Of a stretch of 64,000 nt of DNA, positions 1-9,276 are shown in pieces. The notes beneath the pieces are model-generated. The model saw only the letters and a list, made by a program, of their open reading frames with translations, had not been told where the DNA came from and did not search any database. The first letter of the stretch is position 1. Each line of letters opens with the position of its first letter. Origin of the DNA: CAWFSE01 sp963697565. GTDB taxonomy: Bacteria > Actinomycetota > Actinomycetes > CAVWCF01. The DNA lies in NCBI GenBank assembly GCA_963697565.1, contig CAVOOM010000006.1, positions 186,001-250,000 of the forward strand, given 5' to 3'. The position numbers and the translations under genes are program-made.

Positions 1-1065
1 CGGATCGTCGGGTCGGAGTCCCACGCGTCGGGGCCGTCCAGCACGGTGCGCAGGTACGGGATCAGCGCCTCGCTGATGCCCCACGTCGCGGAGTTCCACA
101 GGTAGGCGGGGCTGTGGTCCACGCCGTAGTAGTGGACGCCGTCGCCGACGGCCAGCATCGGCTCATCGAAGGTCGTCGGGCGGGCGCACTCAAAGCCCAT
201 GCCGGCATCGCAGGAGACATCGACCAGCAGGCTGCCGGGGGCGAACGCCGCGAGCTCATCGTCGGTCACGAACATGAACGGCCGGTCGGTGTCCTGCAGC
301 ACGCAGTTGACGACGATGTCGTGCGCGGCCAGGAACTCCGCGGTCGGCGCAGGGCCGGTGCTCTTCAGCACGACGGTGCGGCTGGGGTCGCCTGGCACGC
401 GGTCGAGGTGGCCGAGCACCACCGACGGGATCGGCGAGGCCACGGCCGTCACATCCCGCATAGTCAGCACGACGATGTCGTGGACGCCGAGCGCCTGCAG
501 GGCGGTGATCGCGCCCGCGCGCCGTGTTGCCGAAGCCGATGACCACCGCCTTCAGCTGGCGGCCGTAGTGCCCGGTCGACCCGACGAGGGTGAGGGCGTG
601 CAGCACCGAGGAGTAGCCGGCCAGCTCGTTGTTCATGTGGAAGACGTGCACCACGAAGTCGCCACCCGGCGTCCAGTGGTTCATCGCCTCCCAGGCGATC
701 AAGGTCAGCCGCTTGTCGATCGCGACCTGGGTGAGGTCGGAGTCCTGCACGCAGTGCGGCCAGCCCCACAGCACCTGCCCGTCGCGGAGGCTGTGCAGGT
801 CGGCCAGGGTCGGCTTGGGCAGCAGCACCACGTCGGCGGCGGCGATGATCTCCGCGCGGGTGCGCATGCCCGCGACCAGTGGCGCGAGGTGCTCGTCGAA
901 CACCCCGTAGCGGTCTCCGTACCCGTGCTCAAGGTAGATCCGGGCGCGCAGGTCGGCGTCGATCCGGTCGACATGGCGCGGATGGATCGGCAGCCGGTGC
1001 TCGTTCTCCTTGCTCGACGTACCCAGCACTCCGAGGCTGAGCGGCTTGGCAGGCGGCTGGTTCAT
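1..1065 (-). CDS. N5-(carboxyethyl)ornithine synthase / alanine dehydrogenase-like NAD(P) dehydrogenase, truncated at window edge and frameshifted
   Basis: The N-terminus (ATG at 1063-1065 after a GAGGGAG Shine-Dalgarno) reads MNQPPAKPLSLGVLGTSSKE, followed by NEHRLPIHP and IYLEHGYGDRYG. This resembles the N-terminal domain of the AlaDh/PNT family and best recalls N5-(carboxyethyl)ornithine synthase. A nucleotide-binding segment VVIGFGNTARG follows, and then the frame breaks near 510-515. Removing one base from the GGGCGCG run there restores a continuous reading (AITALQALGV and onward) that runs off position 1. The C-terminal half contains VNCVLQDTDRPFMFVTDDEL and a late SCDAGMGFEC segment. 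Members reductively condense pyruvate with an amino acid or catalyse related oxidoreductions; the substrate here is not established. It is transcribed away from the small secreted gene at 1241. Confidence 0.6.
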
Positions 1066-1240
1066 GGGCGCTCCCTCACCTCGGTTGAGCCGACTGTACG
1101 ACCCCAACCCCTGCGGGGTGGCCGTGACTCGATCGGGTGGTTCAGCCGGCGCGACCGATCGGGCCATTGCGCAAACCCCTGCCCACGCGCCACGCTCGCC
1201 TCGGGGCAGCAATCCGCTGTGCTCACCGAGAGGAGACAGC

Positions 1241-1591
1241 ATGAACATCCGCACACTCGGCGCCGCTGGCGCTGCCGGGATCTTCGTCCTTGCGGGAGTG
1301 GGCCTCGCCGGACCGGCCTCCGCCGCACCGAAGGCCTGCGTCCCAGATGGCGTCTACATCCAGTGCGAGCCCACCGGGGCCCCCTCGCTCAACGGCAACG
1401 GCAACGGCAAGGCCGTCGGCCGCCCGGCCGCGGGCTCGGTCGGCAACGCCGACAGCAAGAGCCCGAAGGGGCAGCAACCCGATGGCTCGGACGCCAACAA
1501 AGGCTACGAGTGCGACGACAACAGCGGAATCGCCAAGGGCAACCCCGCTCACACCGGGTGCGTAGGGGAGGGCGGCGGCGAGGAGACCTGA
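1241..1591 (+). CDS. small secreted protein of unknown function
   Basis: This 116-aa protein starts at ATG 1241, six bases after an AGGAG ribosome site. Residues 1-29 form a classical Sec signal peptide: a short charged start, a hydrophobic core, and a cleavage site after GPASA. The mature part is hydrophilic, low in complexity and rich in Gly, Asn, Ser and Asp (LNGNGNGKAVG, KSPKGQQPDGSDANKG). It has four cysteines in the mature part that could form disulphides outside the cell. I recognise no family. It has no sortase LPXTG/LAXTG signal and no second membrane segment, so it is probably released or loosely wall-associated. It is monocistronic, with a strong hairpin directly downstream. Confidence 0.75.
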   Translation: MNIRTLGAAGAAGIFVLAGVGLAGPASAAPKACVPDGVYIQCEPTGAPSLNGNGNGKAVGRPAAGSVGNADSKSPKGQQPDGSDANKGYECDDNSGIAKGNPAHTGCVGEGGGEET

Positions 1592-1609
1592 GCACCCGAA
1601 TCCGATGAA

Positions 1610-1644
1610 GACAGGCCCGGATCCCTGGGGGATCCGGGCCTGTC
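1610..1644 (+). terminator. strong bidirectional hairpin terminator
   Basis: A perfect 16-bp inverted repeat (arms 1610-1625 and 1629-1644, 3-nt loop TGG) lies 18 bases after the stop of the small secreted gene. It sits just past the 3' end of the oppositely oriented tRNA-Leu, so it can serve both. There is no U-tract, which is usual for high-GC actinobacterial terminators. Confidence 0.8.
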
Positions 1645-1661
1645 CCGTTGCCGCTGGCTGG

Positions 1662-1745
1662 TGCGCGAGGGGGGAGTTGAACCCCCACACCCTTTCGGGC
1701 ACTGGAACCTGAATCCAGCGCGTCTGCCTATTCCGCCACTCGCGC
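1662..1745 (-). tRNA. tRNA-Leu(CAG)
   Basis: A complete cloverleaf on the minus strand. The 7-bp acceptor stem is GCGCGAG/CTCGCGC. The D-loop region is GGCGGAATAGGCAGACGC, and the anticodon loop ATTCAGG gives anticodon CAG. A long class II variable arm and the T-arm GGGGGTTCAACTCCCCC follow, with discriminator A at 1662. The three bases after it (1661-1659) read CCA on the minus strand, so the 3' CCA is genome-encoded. The two other tRNAs in this window lack an encoded CCA. Confidence 0.95.
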
Positions 1746-1938
1746 GCGCGACGCGAGATTATCAGGTGGCACGGGTCATCACCCAGCCGACCGCCGCTCC
1801 CTCGCGCCCCTTCGGCCGCCCTTCGGCTCACGCTTGGCTGGCCCGGCCGCCCGCGCGCCGCCGGGCCTTCGGACGCCCGCTGGCTAGGATCGAACGACCA
1901 GTGTCCCAGTCGGATCCAAGCCAGAGGAGGCGCCTGCA

Positions 1939-2778
1939 GTGGGCGTGTTCGACCGGTTCGAGCGGCGCCTCGAGGGCCTGGTGAACAAGCCGTTCGCCAA
2001 GGCGTTCCACGACGAGGTGCAGCCGGTCGAGATCGCTGCCGCCCTGCAGCGCGAGTGCGACGACAAGTCGGCCATCGTCGGCCGCGGCCGCACCATGGTG
2101 CCCAACCGCTTCACCGTGGAGCTGTCCGACCACGACCACGAGCGCCTGTCCATGTGGTTCGAGCCGCTCGCCGCCGAGCTCGCCGCGATGGTGCGCGAGC
2201 ACGCCGAATCCCAGCACTACACCTTCGTCGGCCCGGTCGAGGTCGAGTTCGCGCGCGCCGACGCCCTTGACACGGGCCTGTTCGACGTGTCCAGCGAGGC
2301 CGTCGCCGGGGTGGTCGACCAGTCCGCCCCCGGGGCGCCGGCCCCCGGCCCTGGCCCTGCGGCCGACCCGGGTCCGGACCTCGGCGCGCTGGCAGCGGCG
2401 GCGTCCGCCGCGGCCGTGGGCAAGCCCCCTCCCCCGCCGCCGGCCCCAGAACCGGTGCCGGCCTCAGCCGCGACTCCGATCGTCTTCCCTCCCGATCCCG
2501 ATCGTCCGGTGCCCGCGCTCAGCGTGGGCGGGCAGACGTTTCCGCTCACCAAGCCGGTCACCGTGATCGGCCGAGGCACCGACGTCGACCTGCGCGTCGA
2601 CGACCCCGGCGCGTCCCGCCGCCACTGCCAGATCGTCCTGGGGACGACCCCCAGCATCGTCGACCTCGGTTCGACCAACGGCACGCTCGTCGATGGCTAC
2701 CGGATCGAGTCGGCGGCGCTGCTCGACGGCGCGACGATCACCGTGGGCACCACGACGTTGCTCTTCCGGACCGGGTGA
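1939..2778 (+). CDS. fhaA: FhaA: DUF3662 plus FHA-domain protein
   Basis: 279 aa, GTG start at 1939 preceded by AGAGGAGG. Residues 1 to about 115 match the DUF3662/FhaA N-terminal domain (MGVFDRFERRLEGLVNKPFA and the IAAALQREC segment). An Ala/Pro-rich linker spans about 120-185. The C-terminal FHA domain (about 190-279) keeps the phosphothreonine-binding signatures GRGTDVDLR, SRRHCQI and LGSTNGT. In mycobacteria FhaA binds phosphorylated MviN-type pseudokinase and regulates peptidoglycan synthesis at pole and septum. It heads the fhaA-fhaB-pstP-rodA-pbpA-pknB cluster and is probably a PknB substrate or reader. The pseudokinase encoded at 44.8 kb is a candidate partner by family knowledge only. 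Confidence 0.93.
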   Translation: MGVFDRFERRLEGLVNKPFAKAFHDEVQPVEIAAALQRECDDKSAIVGRGRTMVPNRFTVELSDHDHERLSMWFEPLAAELAAMVREHAESQHYTFVGPVEVEFARADALDTGLFDVSSEAVAGVVDQSAPGAPAPGPGPAADPGPDLGALAAAASAAAVGKPPPPPPAPEPVPASAATPIVFPPDPDRPVPALSVGGQTFPLTKPVTVIGRGTDVDLRVDDPGASRRHCQIVLGTTPSIVDLGSTNGTLVDGYRIESAALLDGATITVGTTTLLFRTG

Positions 2779-2794
2779 GCGGACCGCGCCTGCC

Positions 2795-3298
2795 ATGTCC
2801 GAGCTGACCCTGCTCCTGCTGCGGCTGGCGCTGCTCGCCCTGCTGTGGGCGTTCGTGCTCCTCGCCGTGGGGGTGATGCGCCGCGACCTGTTCGGCGCGC
2901 GTCCGACCCGTGCGGCCCGCAAGGCCGCGCGCGCAGCCGCCGCGCCGCGCCCCCCGGCGGCCCCGACGCCGACGGGCGCACCGAACGCCGCCAAGGCAAC
3001 GCGCAGCACCCCCCGCAGCCTCGTGGTCACGGCCGGCTCCGGTCCGGGTCGCGTGCTCACCCTCGGCACGGCGGCGCTCACCATCGGCCGCGCCGCCGAC
3101 AACTCCCTCGTCGTCGAGGACGACTACGCGAGCAGCCACCACTGCCGCCTCGTGCCGGGACCCGCCGGGTGGACGCTGGAGGACCTCGGCTCGACCAACG
3201 GCACCTTCGTCGGCAAGAACCGTGTCACCGCGCCGGTCCCGGTCAAGGCGGGGTCGACGTTCAAGGTCGGCCGCACCGTGCTCGAGCTGCGGAAGTAG
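2795..3298 (+). CDS. fhaB: FhaB/FipA: membrane-anchored FHA-domain protein
   Basis: 167 aa, ATG at 2795, 16 bases after fhaA. One hydrophobic segment (about residues 5-27) anchors the N-terminus, followed by a basic Ala/Pro/Thr-rich linker. A C-terminal FHA domain (about 80-167) has GRAADNSLVV, SSHHCRLV and LGSTNGTF. The Thr-rich stretch just before the FHA domain (KATRSTPRS) is where kinases phosphorylate the family. FhaB links Ser/Thr phosphorylation to divisome function. The position between fhaA and the phosphatase gene is the standard actinobacterial arrangement. Confidence 0.93.
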   Translation: MSELTLLLLRLALLALLWAFVLLAVGVMRRDLFGARPTRAARKAARAAAAPRPPAAPTPTGAPNAAKATRSTPRSLVVTAGSGPGRVLTLGTAALTIGRAADNSLVVEDDYASSHHCRLVPGPAGWTLEDLGSTNGTFVGKNRVTAPVPVKAGSTFKVGRTVLELRK

Positions 3299-3307
3299 CC
3301 GGCTGCG

Positions 3308-4558
3308 ATGGGGCTCTACCTGCGGTGCGTGGCGCGCTCCCACGTCGGCCTGGTCCGGGCCGGCAACGAGGACTCCGGGTACGCCGGGGCGCGCCTGGCG
3401 GTGGTGGCCGACGGGATGGGCGGCCACGCGGCGGGCGAGGTCGCCAGCCAGATCGCCGTCGAGGTGCTCGCCCGGCTCGACGACGCGCTCCCCGACGAGC
3501 CGCTGGAGTCACTGCTCAGGCGCTCGCTGGACGACGCCGACCGCCGGGTCGCCGACCAGGTGGCCGAGGACCCCGAACTGGCCGGCATGGGCACGACGGT
3601 CACCGCGGTGCTCTCCGACGGCGAGCGCCTGGTGCTCGCCCAGATCGGCGACTCCCGCGCGTACCTGCTGTCAGGCGGGCAGTTCCGCCAGCTGAGCCAC
3701 GACCAGACCTTCGTGCAGTCCCTCATCGACAAGGGCCGGCTGACCGTCGACGAGGCCGAGCACCACCCGCAGCGCAACGTGATCCTGCAGGCCGTCGACG
3801 GCCAGGGCGGCCTGGAGCCGGACCTCACCCCCCTCGACCTCGCCGAGGGCGACCGGCTGCTGCTGTGCAGCGACGGGCTGTCCGGCTATGTCGACCAGGA
3901 GCGGATCGCCGAGACGGCCGCCGAGCCCGATGCGGAGCGGGCCGCCGAGGCGCTGCTCGAGCTGGCCCTGCGCGAGGGCGGACCCGACAACATCACCGTG
4001 GTCGTCGCCGACGTCGTGGCCGAGCGGCCGGACGCAGAGCCGGCGTACGTCGGCGCCGCGGCGTATCCCGACGCCCCGGCGCAGGCCCCCGCGCCCCCGC
4101 CCGCGCCTCCGGTCGACGGCGCCGCCGAGTCCCCCGACGAAGCCGGCCCGGCGGCGGATTCCGCCGATACCGACGACGAGCCCGCCCCGCGCCGCAAGCG
4201 CGCCCTGTGGTGGGGCCTCGGGCTCGGCGTCCTCCTCCTGGCCCTCGTCGGCGCAGCGGTCGCCGGGCGGGCGTGGCTGTCCGACCAGTGGTACATCGGC
4301 GAGTCGAACGGCCAGGTGGCGGTCTACCAGGGCGTCCCCGACAAGGTCCTGGGGATCAGCCTGTCCCGCCTCGTCACCGAGTCTGACGTCGCGGTGGACG
4401 GCCTCCCCGCCTCGGCCCTGGACGTCGTCGAAGGCCGGTCCACGTCGGAGAGCCTGGCCGCGGCCAACGCCACGGTCGCCCAGCTGCGGATCGCCGCGAT
4501 CGAGTGCGCCGTCTCGGTGAGCCCTCCGCCCGGCTGCCCGCAGCGGATGCCGAGATGA
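3308..4558 (+). CDS. pstP: PstP: PP2C-family Ser/Thr phosphatase
   Basis: 416 aa. The catalytic PP2C domain covers about residues 1-235, with metal-binding motifs GNEDS (E21, D22) and DGMGGHAAGE (D35 onward), GMGTTVTAVL, QIGDSRAYLL, CSDGLSGYV and GGPDNITVVV. An acidic Pro/Ala-rich juxtamembrane linker leads to one membrane segment near residues 298-322 (RKRALWWGLGLGVLLLALVG). A short extracytoplasmic tail of about 90 residues follows. The enzyme dephosphorylates PknB and its substrates, balancing the kinase encoded four genes downstream. The stop overlaps the rodA start (ATGA at 4555-4558), which suggests translational coupling. Confidence 0.95.
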   Translation: MGLYLRCVARSHVGLVRAGNEDSGYAGARLAVVADGMGGHAAGEVASQIAVEVLARLDDALPDEPLESLLRRSLDDADRRVADQVAEDPELAGMGTTVTAVLSDGERLVLAQIGDSRAYLLSGGQFRQLSHDQTFVQSLIDKGRLTVDEAEHHPQRNVILQAVDGQGGLEPDLTPLDLAEGDRLLLCSDGLSGYVDQERIAETAAEPDAERAAEALLELALREGGPDNITVVVADVVAERPDAEPAYVGAAAYPDAPAQAPAPPPAPPVDGAAESPDEAGPAADSADTDDEPAPRRKRALWWGLGLGVLLLALVGAAVAGRAWLSDQWYIGESNGQVAVYQGVPDKVLGISLSRLVTESDVAVDGLPASALDVVEGRSTSESLAAANATVAQLRIAAIECAVSVSPPPGCPQRMPR

Positions 4559-5970
4559 GCACCACCGCGGGCCCGGCCGTCTCATCGGCGCCGACCGCCT
4601 CGCGCCGACCGCGCCGGTGGACCGAGCTCGGCCTGCTCGCCGTCGCCGTCGGCGTGGGCGCCTTCGCGTACGCGCAGGTCGACCTGGTCCTGCTCGACCA
4701 GCTCGGCCCCGGGTTCCGGTGGACGGTGGCCGGGCTGGCCGCCGCGGCGCTGATCGGGCACGCCGCCCTGCGGGTGCTCGCCCCCAACGCCGACGAGGTG
4801 ATCCTTCCATCGGTCATCACCCTCAACGGCCTCGGCCTGGCGATGATCCACCGCCTGGACCTGGCCGACATCGCCGACGCCGCGGCGCTAGGGCGGCCCT
4901 ACCCCAACACTGACGCCCCCGACCAGCTGCTGATGACCCTCGCAGGGGCGGTGCTGTTCGCCCTGGTGCTCTTCCTGGTGCGCGACCACCGGGGGCTGCA
5001 GCGCTTCACGTACACCGCGATGCTCGTCGGCCTGGTGCTGCTCGTGCTGCCGCTCGTCCCCGGCCTCGGGGCCACCATCAACGGCGCGCGGATCTGGATC
5101 CGCCTGGGCGGCGTCAGCTTCCAGCCGGCCGAGCTCGCCAAGATCGCCCTGATCATCTTCTTCGCCGGCTACCTCGTGGTGAAGCGCGAGGGCCTCGCCC
5201 TCGTCCGGACCCAGGTGCTCGGCATCGGCCTGCCGCGGCCCCGCGACCTCGGCCCGATCCTGGTCGCCTGGGCGGCCTCGCTGGCTGTGCTCGTCTTCGA
5301 GCGCGACCTCGGGACGTCGCTGCTGTTCTTCGGGCTCTTCGTCGCCATGCTCTACATCGCCACCGAGCGCCGCTCGTGGGTGGTGATCGGCGCCGGCCTG
5401 TTCCTGCTCGGCTCGCTGGCGGCGTACCTCGCCTTCGGCCACGTCCAGCGACGCGTGGACATCTGGCTCAACCCGTTCGTCGACCCCAGCGACGCCAGCT
5501 TCCAGATCGCGCAGAGCCTGTACGGCTTCGCCAACGGCGGCCTGCTCGGCACCGGCCTCGGCCAGGGCTACCCGCAGCTCGTGCCGTACAGCGAGAGCGA
5601 CTTCATCATCAGCGCCTTCGGCGAGGAGCTCGGGCTGACCGGCGTGATGGCGATCATCACGCTGTACGGGGTGATCGTCGGGCGGGGCATGCTCGCCGCG
5701 GTCCGCACCCCGGACCTGTTCGGACGGCTGCTCGCCAGCGGGCTGGCCTTCGTCCTGGGGCTGCAGGTCTTCGTCATCGTGGGCGGCGTTACCGGCCTGA
5801 TCCCGCTCACCGGTCTCACCACGCCGTTCCTGTCGGCGGGCGGCTCGTCGCTGGTCGCCAACTGGATCCTGGTCGCCCTGCTGCTGCGGGTCAGCGACGC
5901 CGCGCGCCGGCCCGCGCCCCCCGCGCCGCCGCCAGCCGACGCGCTGCTCACCGAGGTGGTGGCTCGATGA
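4555..5970 (+). CDS. rodA: RodA/FtsW-family SEDS peptidoglycan polymerase
   Basis: 471 aa from the ATG that overlaps the pstP stop. The protein is almost entirely hydrophobic, with about 12 membrane segments and the SEDS signatures INGARIWIRLGGVSFQPAE, KIALIIFFAGYLV, ERDLGTSLLFFGLF and a late FLSAGGSSLVANW block. It polymerises lipid II glycan strands in the cytoplasmic membrane and normally works with a cognate class B PBP. That partner gene, pbpA, starts inside the rodA stop codon (ATGA at 5967-5970). The N-terminal roughly 30 residues are Ala/Pro/Arg-rich and cytoplasmic. Confidence 0.94.
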   Translation: MSTTAGPAVSSAPTASRRPRRWTELGLLAVAVGVGAFAYAQVDLVLLDQLGPGFRWTVAGLAAAALIGHAALRVLAPNADEVILPSVITLNGLGLAMIHRLDLADIADAAALGRPYPNTDAPDQLLMTLAGAVLFALVLFLVRDHRGLQRFTYTAMLVGLVLLVLPLVPGLGATINGARIWIRLGGVSFQPAELAKIALIIFFAGYLVVKREGLALVRTQVLGIGLPRPRDLGPILVAWAASLAVLVFERDLGTSLLFFGLFVAMLYIATERRSWVVIGAGLFLLGSLAAYLAFGHVQRRVDIWLNPFVDPSDASFQIAQSLYGFANGGLLGTGLGQGYPQLVPYSESDFIISAFGEELGLTGVMAIITLYGVIVGRGMLAAVRTPDLFGRLLASGLAFVLGLQVFVIVGGVTGLIPLTGLTTPFLSAGGSSLVANWILVALLLRVSDAARRPAPPAPPPADALLTEVVAR

Positions 5971-7439
5971 GCCCGCCGATGACCCGCACCGTGCGGCGCA
6001 CCGCCGTCGTGGTGGCCGCGCTCTTTGGCGCGCTCCTCATCAATCTCAACCTGCTGCAGACCGTCCGCGCCGACCAGCTGAACGCCCGCGCGGACAACGC
6101 CCGCGTCCTGATCCGCGAGTACGACACGCAGCGCGGGCCGATCCTGGTCGGCGAGGAGGCGGTGGCGGCCAGCATCGAGACCGACGGCCGCTACCGCTAC
6201 CTGCGCGTCTACTCCAATGGCCCGACGTACGCCCCGGCCACCGGCTTCTACTCGATCGTCTACGGCTCGACCGGCATCGAGCGGGCGGAGAACGCCGTGC
6301 TGTCCGGCAACGACGACCGGCTGTTCAGCCAGCGCGTGGGCGACGTGCTCGCGGGCCGCGACAAGCAGGGCGGCTCGGTCGCGCTGACCCTCGACGCCGC
6401 CGCCCAGGCCGCGGCCTTCGACGGGCTGCGCGGCCAGACCGGCGCCGTGGTGGCGCTCGACCCCAACAGCGGGGCCATCCTGGCCATGGCGACCAGCCCG
6501 TCGTACGACCCGAACCAGCTGACGTCCCACGACCCGGCGGGGATCCGGGCCACCTACGAGCGGCTGCAGGCCGATCCCGCCGACCCGCTGCTCAACCGGG
6601 CGATCGCCCGCACGTACCCGCCCGGGTCGACGTTCAAGATCGTCGACGCGGCCGCGGCGCTGTCCAGCGGGCAGTACACGCTGGAGACCGAGATACCCGC
6701 GCCGGCCACGCTCGACCTCCCCGGCACCACCGCGACGATCTCCAACCTCAACGGCAAGCCGTGCGGCGACGGCTCGGTGACCCTCATCGAGGCGCTGCGC
6801 GTCTCCTGCAACACCGCCTTCGCCAACGTGGGGCTGACCCTCGGCGACGACATCCTGCGCGACCAGGCCGAGCGGTTCGGCTTCAACGCCTCGTTCGAGA
6901 TCCCCCTGAAGGCCGCCACCTCCGTGTTCCCCGAGGACCTCACCCAGGCGCAGACCGCGCAGGCGGCGATCGGCCAGTTCGACGTCCGGGCCACGGCGTT
7001 GCAGATGGCCCAGGTCACCGCCGGCATCGCCAACCAGGGCCTGGTGATGGTCCCCTACCTCGTCCGCGAGCTGCGCGGGCCCGACCTCGCCGTGCTCGAG
7101 CGCACCGAGCCGCAGGAGTTCGGCCAGGCGGTCACCCCGCAGGTCGCGCTGCAGGTCGGCGTCATGATGGTCGACGTCGTCGAGAACGGCACCGGCAAGC
7201 CGGTGGCCATCCCCGGCGTCAGGGTCGCCGGCAAGACCGGCACGGCGCAGACGTCGCCCGGACGCCCCCCGCACGCCTGGTTCGTGGCGTACGCCCCAGC
7301 CGAGGCGCCCCAGGTCGCCGTGGCCGTGGTGGTGGAGTTCGGCGGCGACGCCGGGTCGGAGGCCACCGGCGGCAAAGTGGCCGCGCCCATCGCCAAGGCG
7401 GTCATTGAGGCCGTCCTCGGCGCGGGTGCGACAGGATGA
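5967..7439 (+). CDS. pbpA: PbpA: class B penicillin-binding protein (transpeptidase)
   Basis: 490 aa with a single N-terminal membrane anchor (about 12-32). A short pedestal domain contains RGPILVG. The C-terminal transpeptidase domain carries all three active-site motifs: S221-T-F-K (YPPGSTFKIVD), S280-C-N and K423-T-G-T. It cross-links peptidoglycan on the outer membrane face, paired with RodA. The start is the ATG in the ATGA overlap with rodA. No PASTA domain is present; those are on PknB. The reading frame is intact from end to end. Confidence 0.95.
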   Translation: MSPPMTRTVRRTAVVVAALFGALLINLNLLQTVRADQLNARADNARVLIREYDTQRGPILVGEEAVAASIETDGRYRYLRVYSNGPTYAPATGFYSIVYGSTGIERAENAVLSGNDDRLFSQRVGDVLAGRDKQGGSVALTLDAAAQAAAFDGLRGQTGAVVALDPNSGAILAMATSPSYDPNQLTSHDPAGIRATYERLQADPADPLLNRAIARTYPPGSTFKIVDAAAALSSGQYTLETEIPAPATLDLPGTTATISNLNGKPCGDGSVTLIEALRVSCNTAFANVGLTLGDDILRDQAERFGFNASFEIPLKAATSVFPEDLTQAQTAQAAIGQFDVRATALQMAQVTAGIANQGLVMVPYLVRELRGPDLAVLERTEPQEFGQAVTPQVALQVGVMMVDVVENGTGKPVAIPGVRVAGKTGTAQTSPGRPPHAWFVAYAPAEAPQVAVAVVVEFGGDAGSEATGGKVAAPIAKAVIEAVLGAGATG

Positions 7440-7493
7440 ACCCTACGGTCGGGGCCCGGGATGGGCTCCGCCGCGACGGAAGGACGCGACAGC

Positions 7494-9276
7494 ATGGATG
7501 AGCCGCGACGGCTCGGCGACCGGTACGAGCTCGGCGAGGTGATCGGCCGCGGCGGGATGGCCGAGGTGCACCTCGGCAGCGACCTGCGGCTCGGCCGCTC
7601 GGTGGCCATCAAGGTGCTGCGGCCCGACCTCGCCCGCGACCCCTCCTTCCAGGCCCGGTTCCGCCGCGAGGCCCAGTCGGCCGCCGCCCTGAACCACCCC
7701 AACGTCGTCTCCGTGTACGACACCGGCGAGGCCCCGATCGACGGGCAGCAGGTTCCGTACATCGTGATGGAGCACGTCGACGGGGCCACCGTGCGCGACC
7801 TCGTCCGCAGCGGCCGGCCGCTTGAGCCGGTGCGCGCCCTGGAGATCACCGACGGGATCCTCGGTGCGCTCGACTACAGCCACCGCAACGGGATCGTGCA
7901 CCGCGACATCAAGCCCGGCAACGTGATGGTGACCAAGGGCGGGGCCATCAAGGTCACCGACTTCGGCATCGCGCGCGCCCTGGCCGACAGCGCCGCCACG
8001 ATGACCTCCACCTCCTCGGTCATGGGCACCGCGCAGTACCTCTCGCCCGAGCAGGCCCGCGGCGAGCAGGTGGACGCCCGCTCCGACCTGTACTCCACCG
8101 GCGTGGTGCTCTTCGAGATGCTGACCGGCCGCGCGCCGTTCCTCGGCGACTCCCCGGTCTCGGTGGCCTACCAGCACGTGCGCGAGGAGCCCCCCGTCCC
8201 GTCGACGCTGGCGCCCGGGATCCCGCCGGCCTGCGACGCCATCGTGGCCAAGGCCCTCGCCAAGGACGCCGAGGCGCGCTACCAGACCGCGGCGCAGATG
8301 CGCGCCGACGTGCAGCGCGCGCTGCGCGGCGCGCACGTCACCCCGCCGGTCGCGGCGGCCGCGGTGGTGGCCGCGGCCGACTCGCAGGCCACCCAGGCCC
8401 TCCCCCGGGTCGAGCCGCCCGCCGGCCCGGGCGAGCCCCCGGCCAAGAAGTCGCGCACCGGATGGGTGATCGCGGGCGTCGTGCTGGCCGTGCTGCTGGC
8501 CCTCGGCGGCATCGTGTGGGCGCTCACCAGCGGGGGCGGGGCCAAGCAGGTCCGCGTCCCCGACCTCACCGGCCTCACCGTGCCCCAGGCGCAGACCGAG
8601 CTGCAGCTGCGAGGCCTCGTGCTCGGCGACATCAGGCCCGAGGTGAGCGACCTGCCCAAGGACACCATCGTGGGCCAGGACCCGCCCAGCAGCGAGACGG
8701 CCGACGAAGGGTCCGCGGTCGACGTGCAGGTGAGCAGCGGCCCCGGCGAGGTCGCGGTGCCGACCCTCGTCGGCCTGGACAAGGACGCCGCCGTCGCCCA
8801 GCTGAACGGGGCCGGGCTCCAGCTCGCCGGGCTCACCGAGCAGGACTCGACGCGGCCCTGCCGGCCAGGTCCTCGACTCCGATCCGAAGCAGGGCACCCC
8901 CGTCGAGAAGGGCTCCTCGGTCACCCTCATCGTCAGCAGCGGCCGCAGCGGGGTGCCCGACGTGGTCGGCAAGACCCAGGCGGTGGCCACCCAGGAGCTG
9001 CAGGCCGCCGACTTCGAGGTCAGCGTGCAGTCCGTGGAGAGCGACCAGCCGGTCGGCAACGTGGTGTCGCAGTCCCCGGTCGCCGGCACCTCGCTGCCCG
9101 CCGGGCGCACCGTGACGATCGCGGTCTCCAAGGGCAAGCCGTCGCCCACGCCCGACGCCGACACCCACCCCGACACCCACGCCGAGCCCCGCCGGCGACC
9201 CCGCCGGCGACCCCGTAACCGGCCCCCGGACGTCGCCGCCGAGCCGGGGCTCAGCCGGCGGCGACGGCCGGGGTGA
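7494..9276 (+). CDS. pknB: PknB: PASTA-domain Ser/Thr protein kinase (frameshifted in PASTA 2)
   Basis: ATG 7494 follows GGAAGGA; an upstream in-frame ATG at 7461 is less likely. The kinase domain (about 1-275) has the glycine loop GRGGMAEVH, catalytic K40, HRD with D138, DFG with D156 and an SPE motif (YLSPEQARG). These key residues sit at the same positions as in mycobacterial PknB. The Thr-rich activation loop (TMTSTSSVMGT) is the usual autophosphorylation site. A membrane segment spans about 322-344. Three extracytoplasmic PASTA repeats follow. The frame breaks near 8860 within the second repeat, and the third (GVPDVVGKTQAVATQELQAA) is in another frame. The Thr/Pro tail (9150-9220) reads poorly in every single frame, so the true C-terminus is uncertain. 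Probable indel errors, since the domain order is otherwise canonical. Confidence 0.92.

Noticed and set aside
8860..9276. pknB as a genuine pseudogene
   Set aside because: The kinase domain is perfect, and the missing PASTA sequence resumes immediately in another frame. An essential kinase is unlikely to be decaying, and the same error pattern appears in many neighbours.
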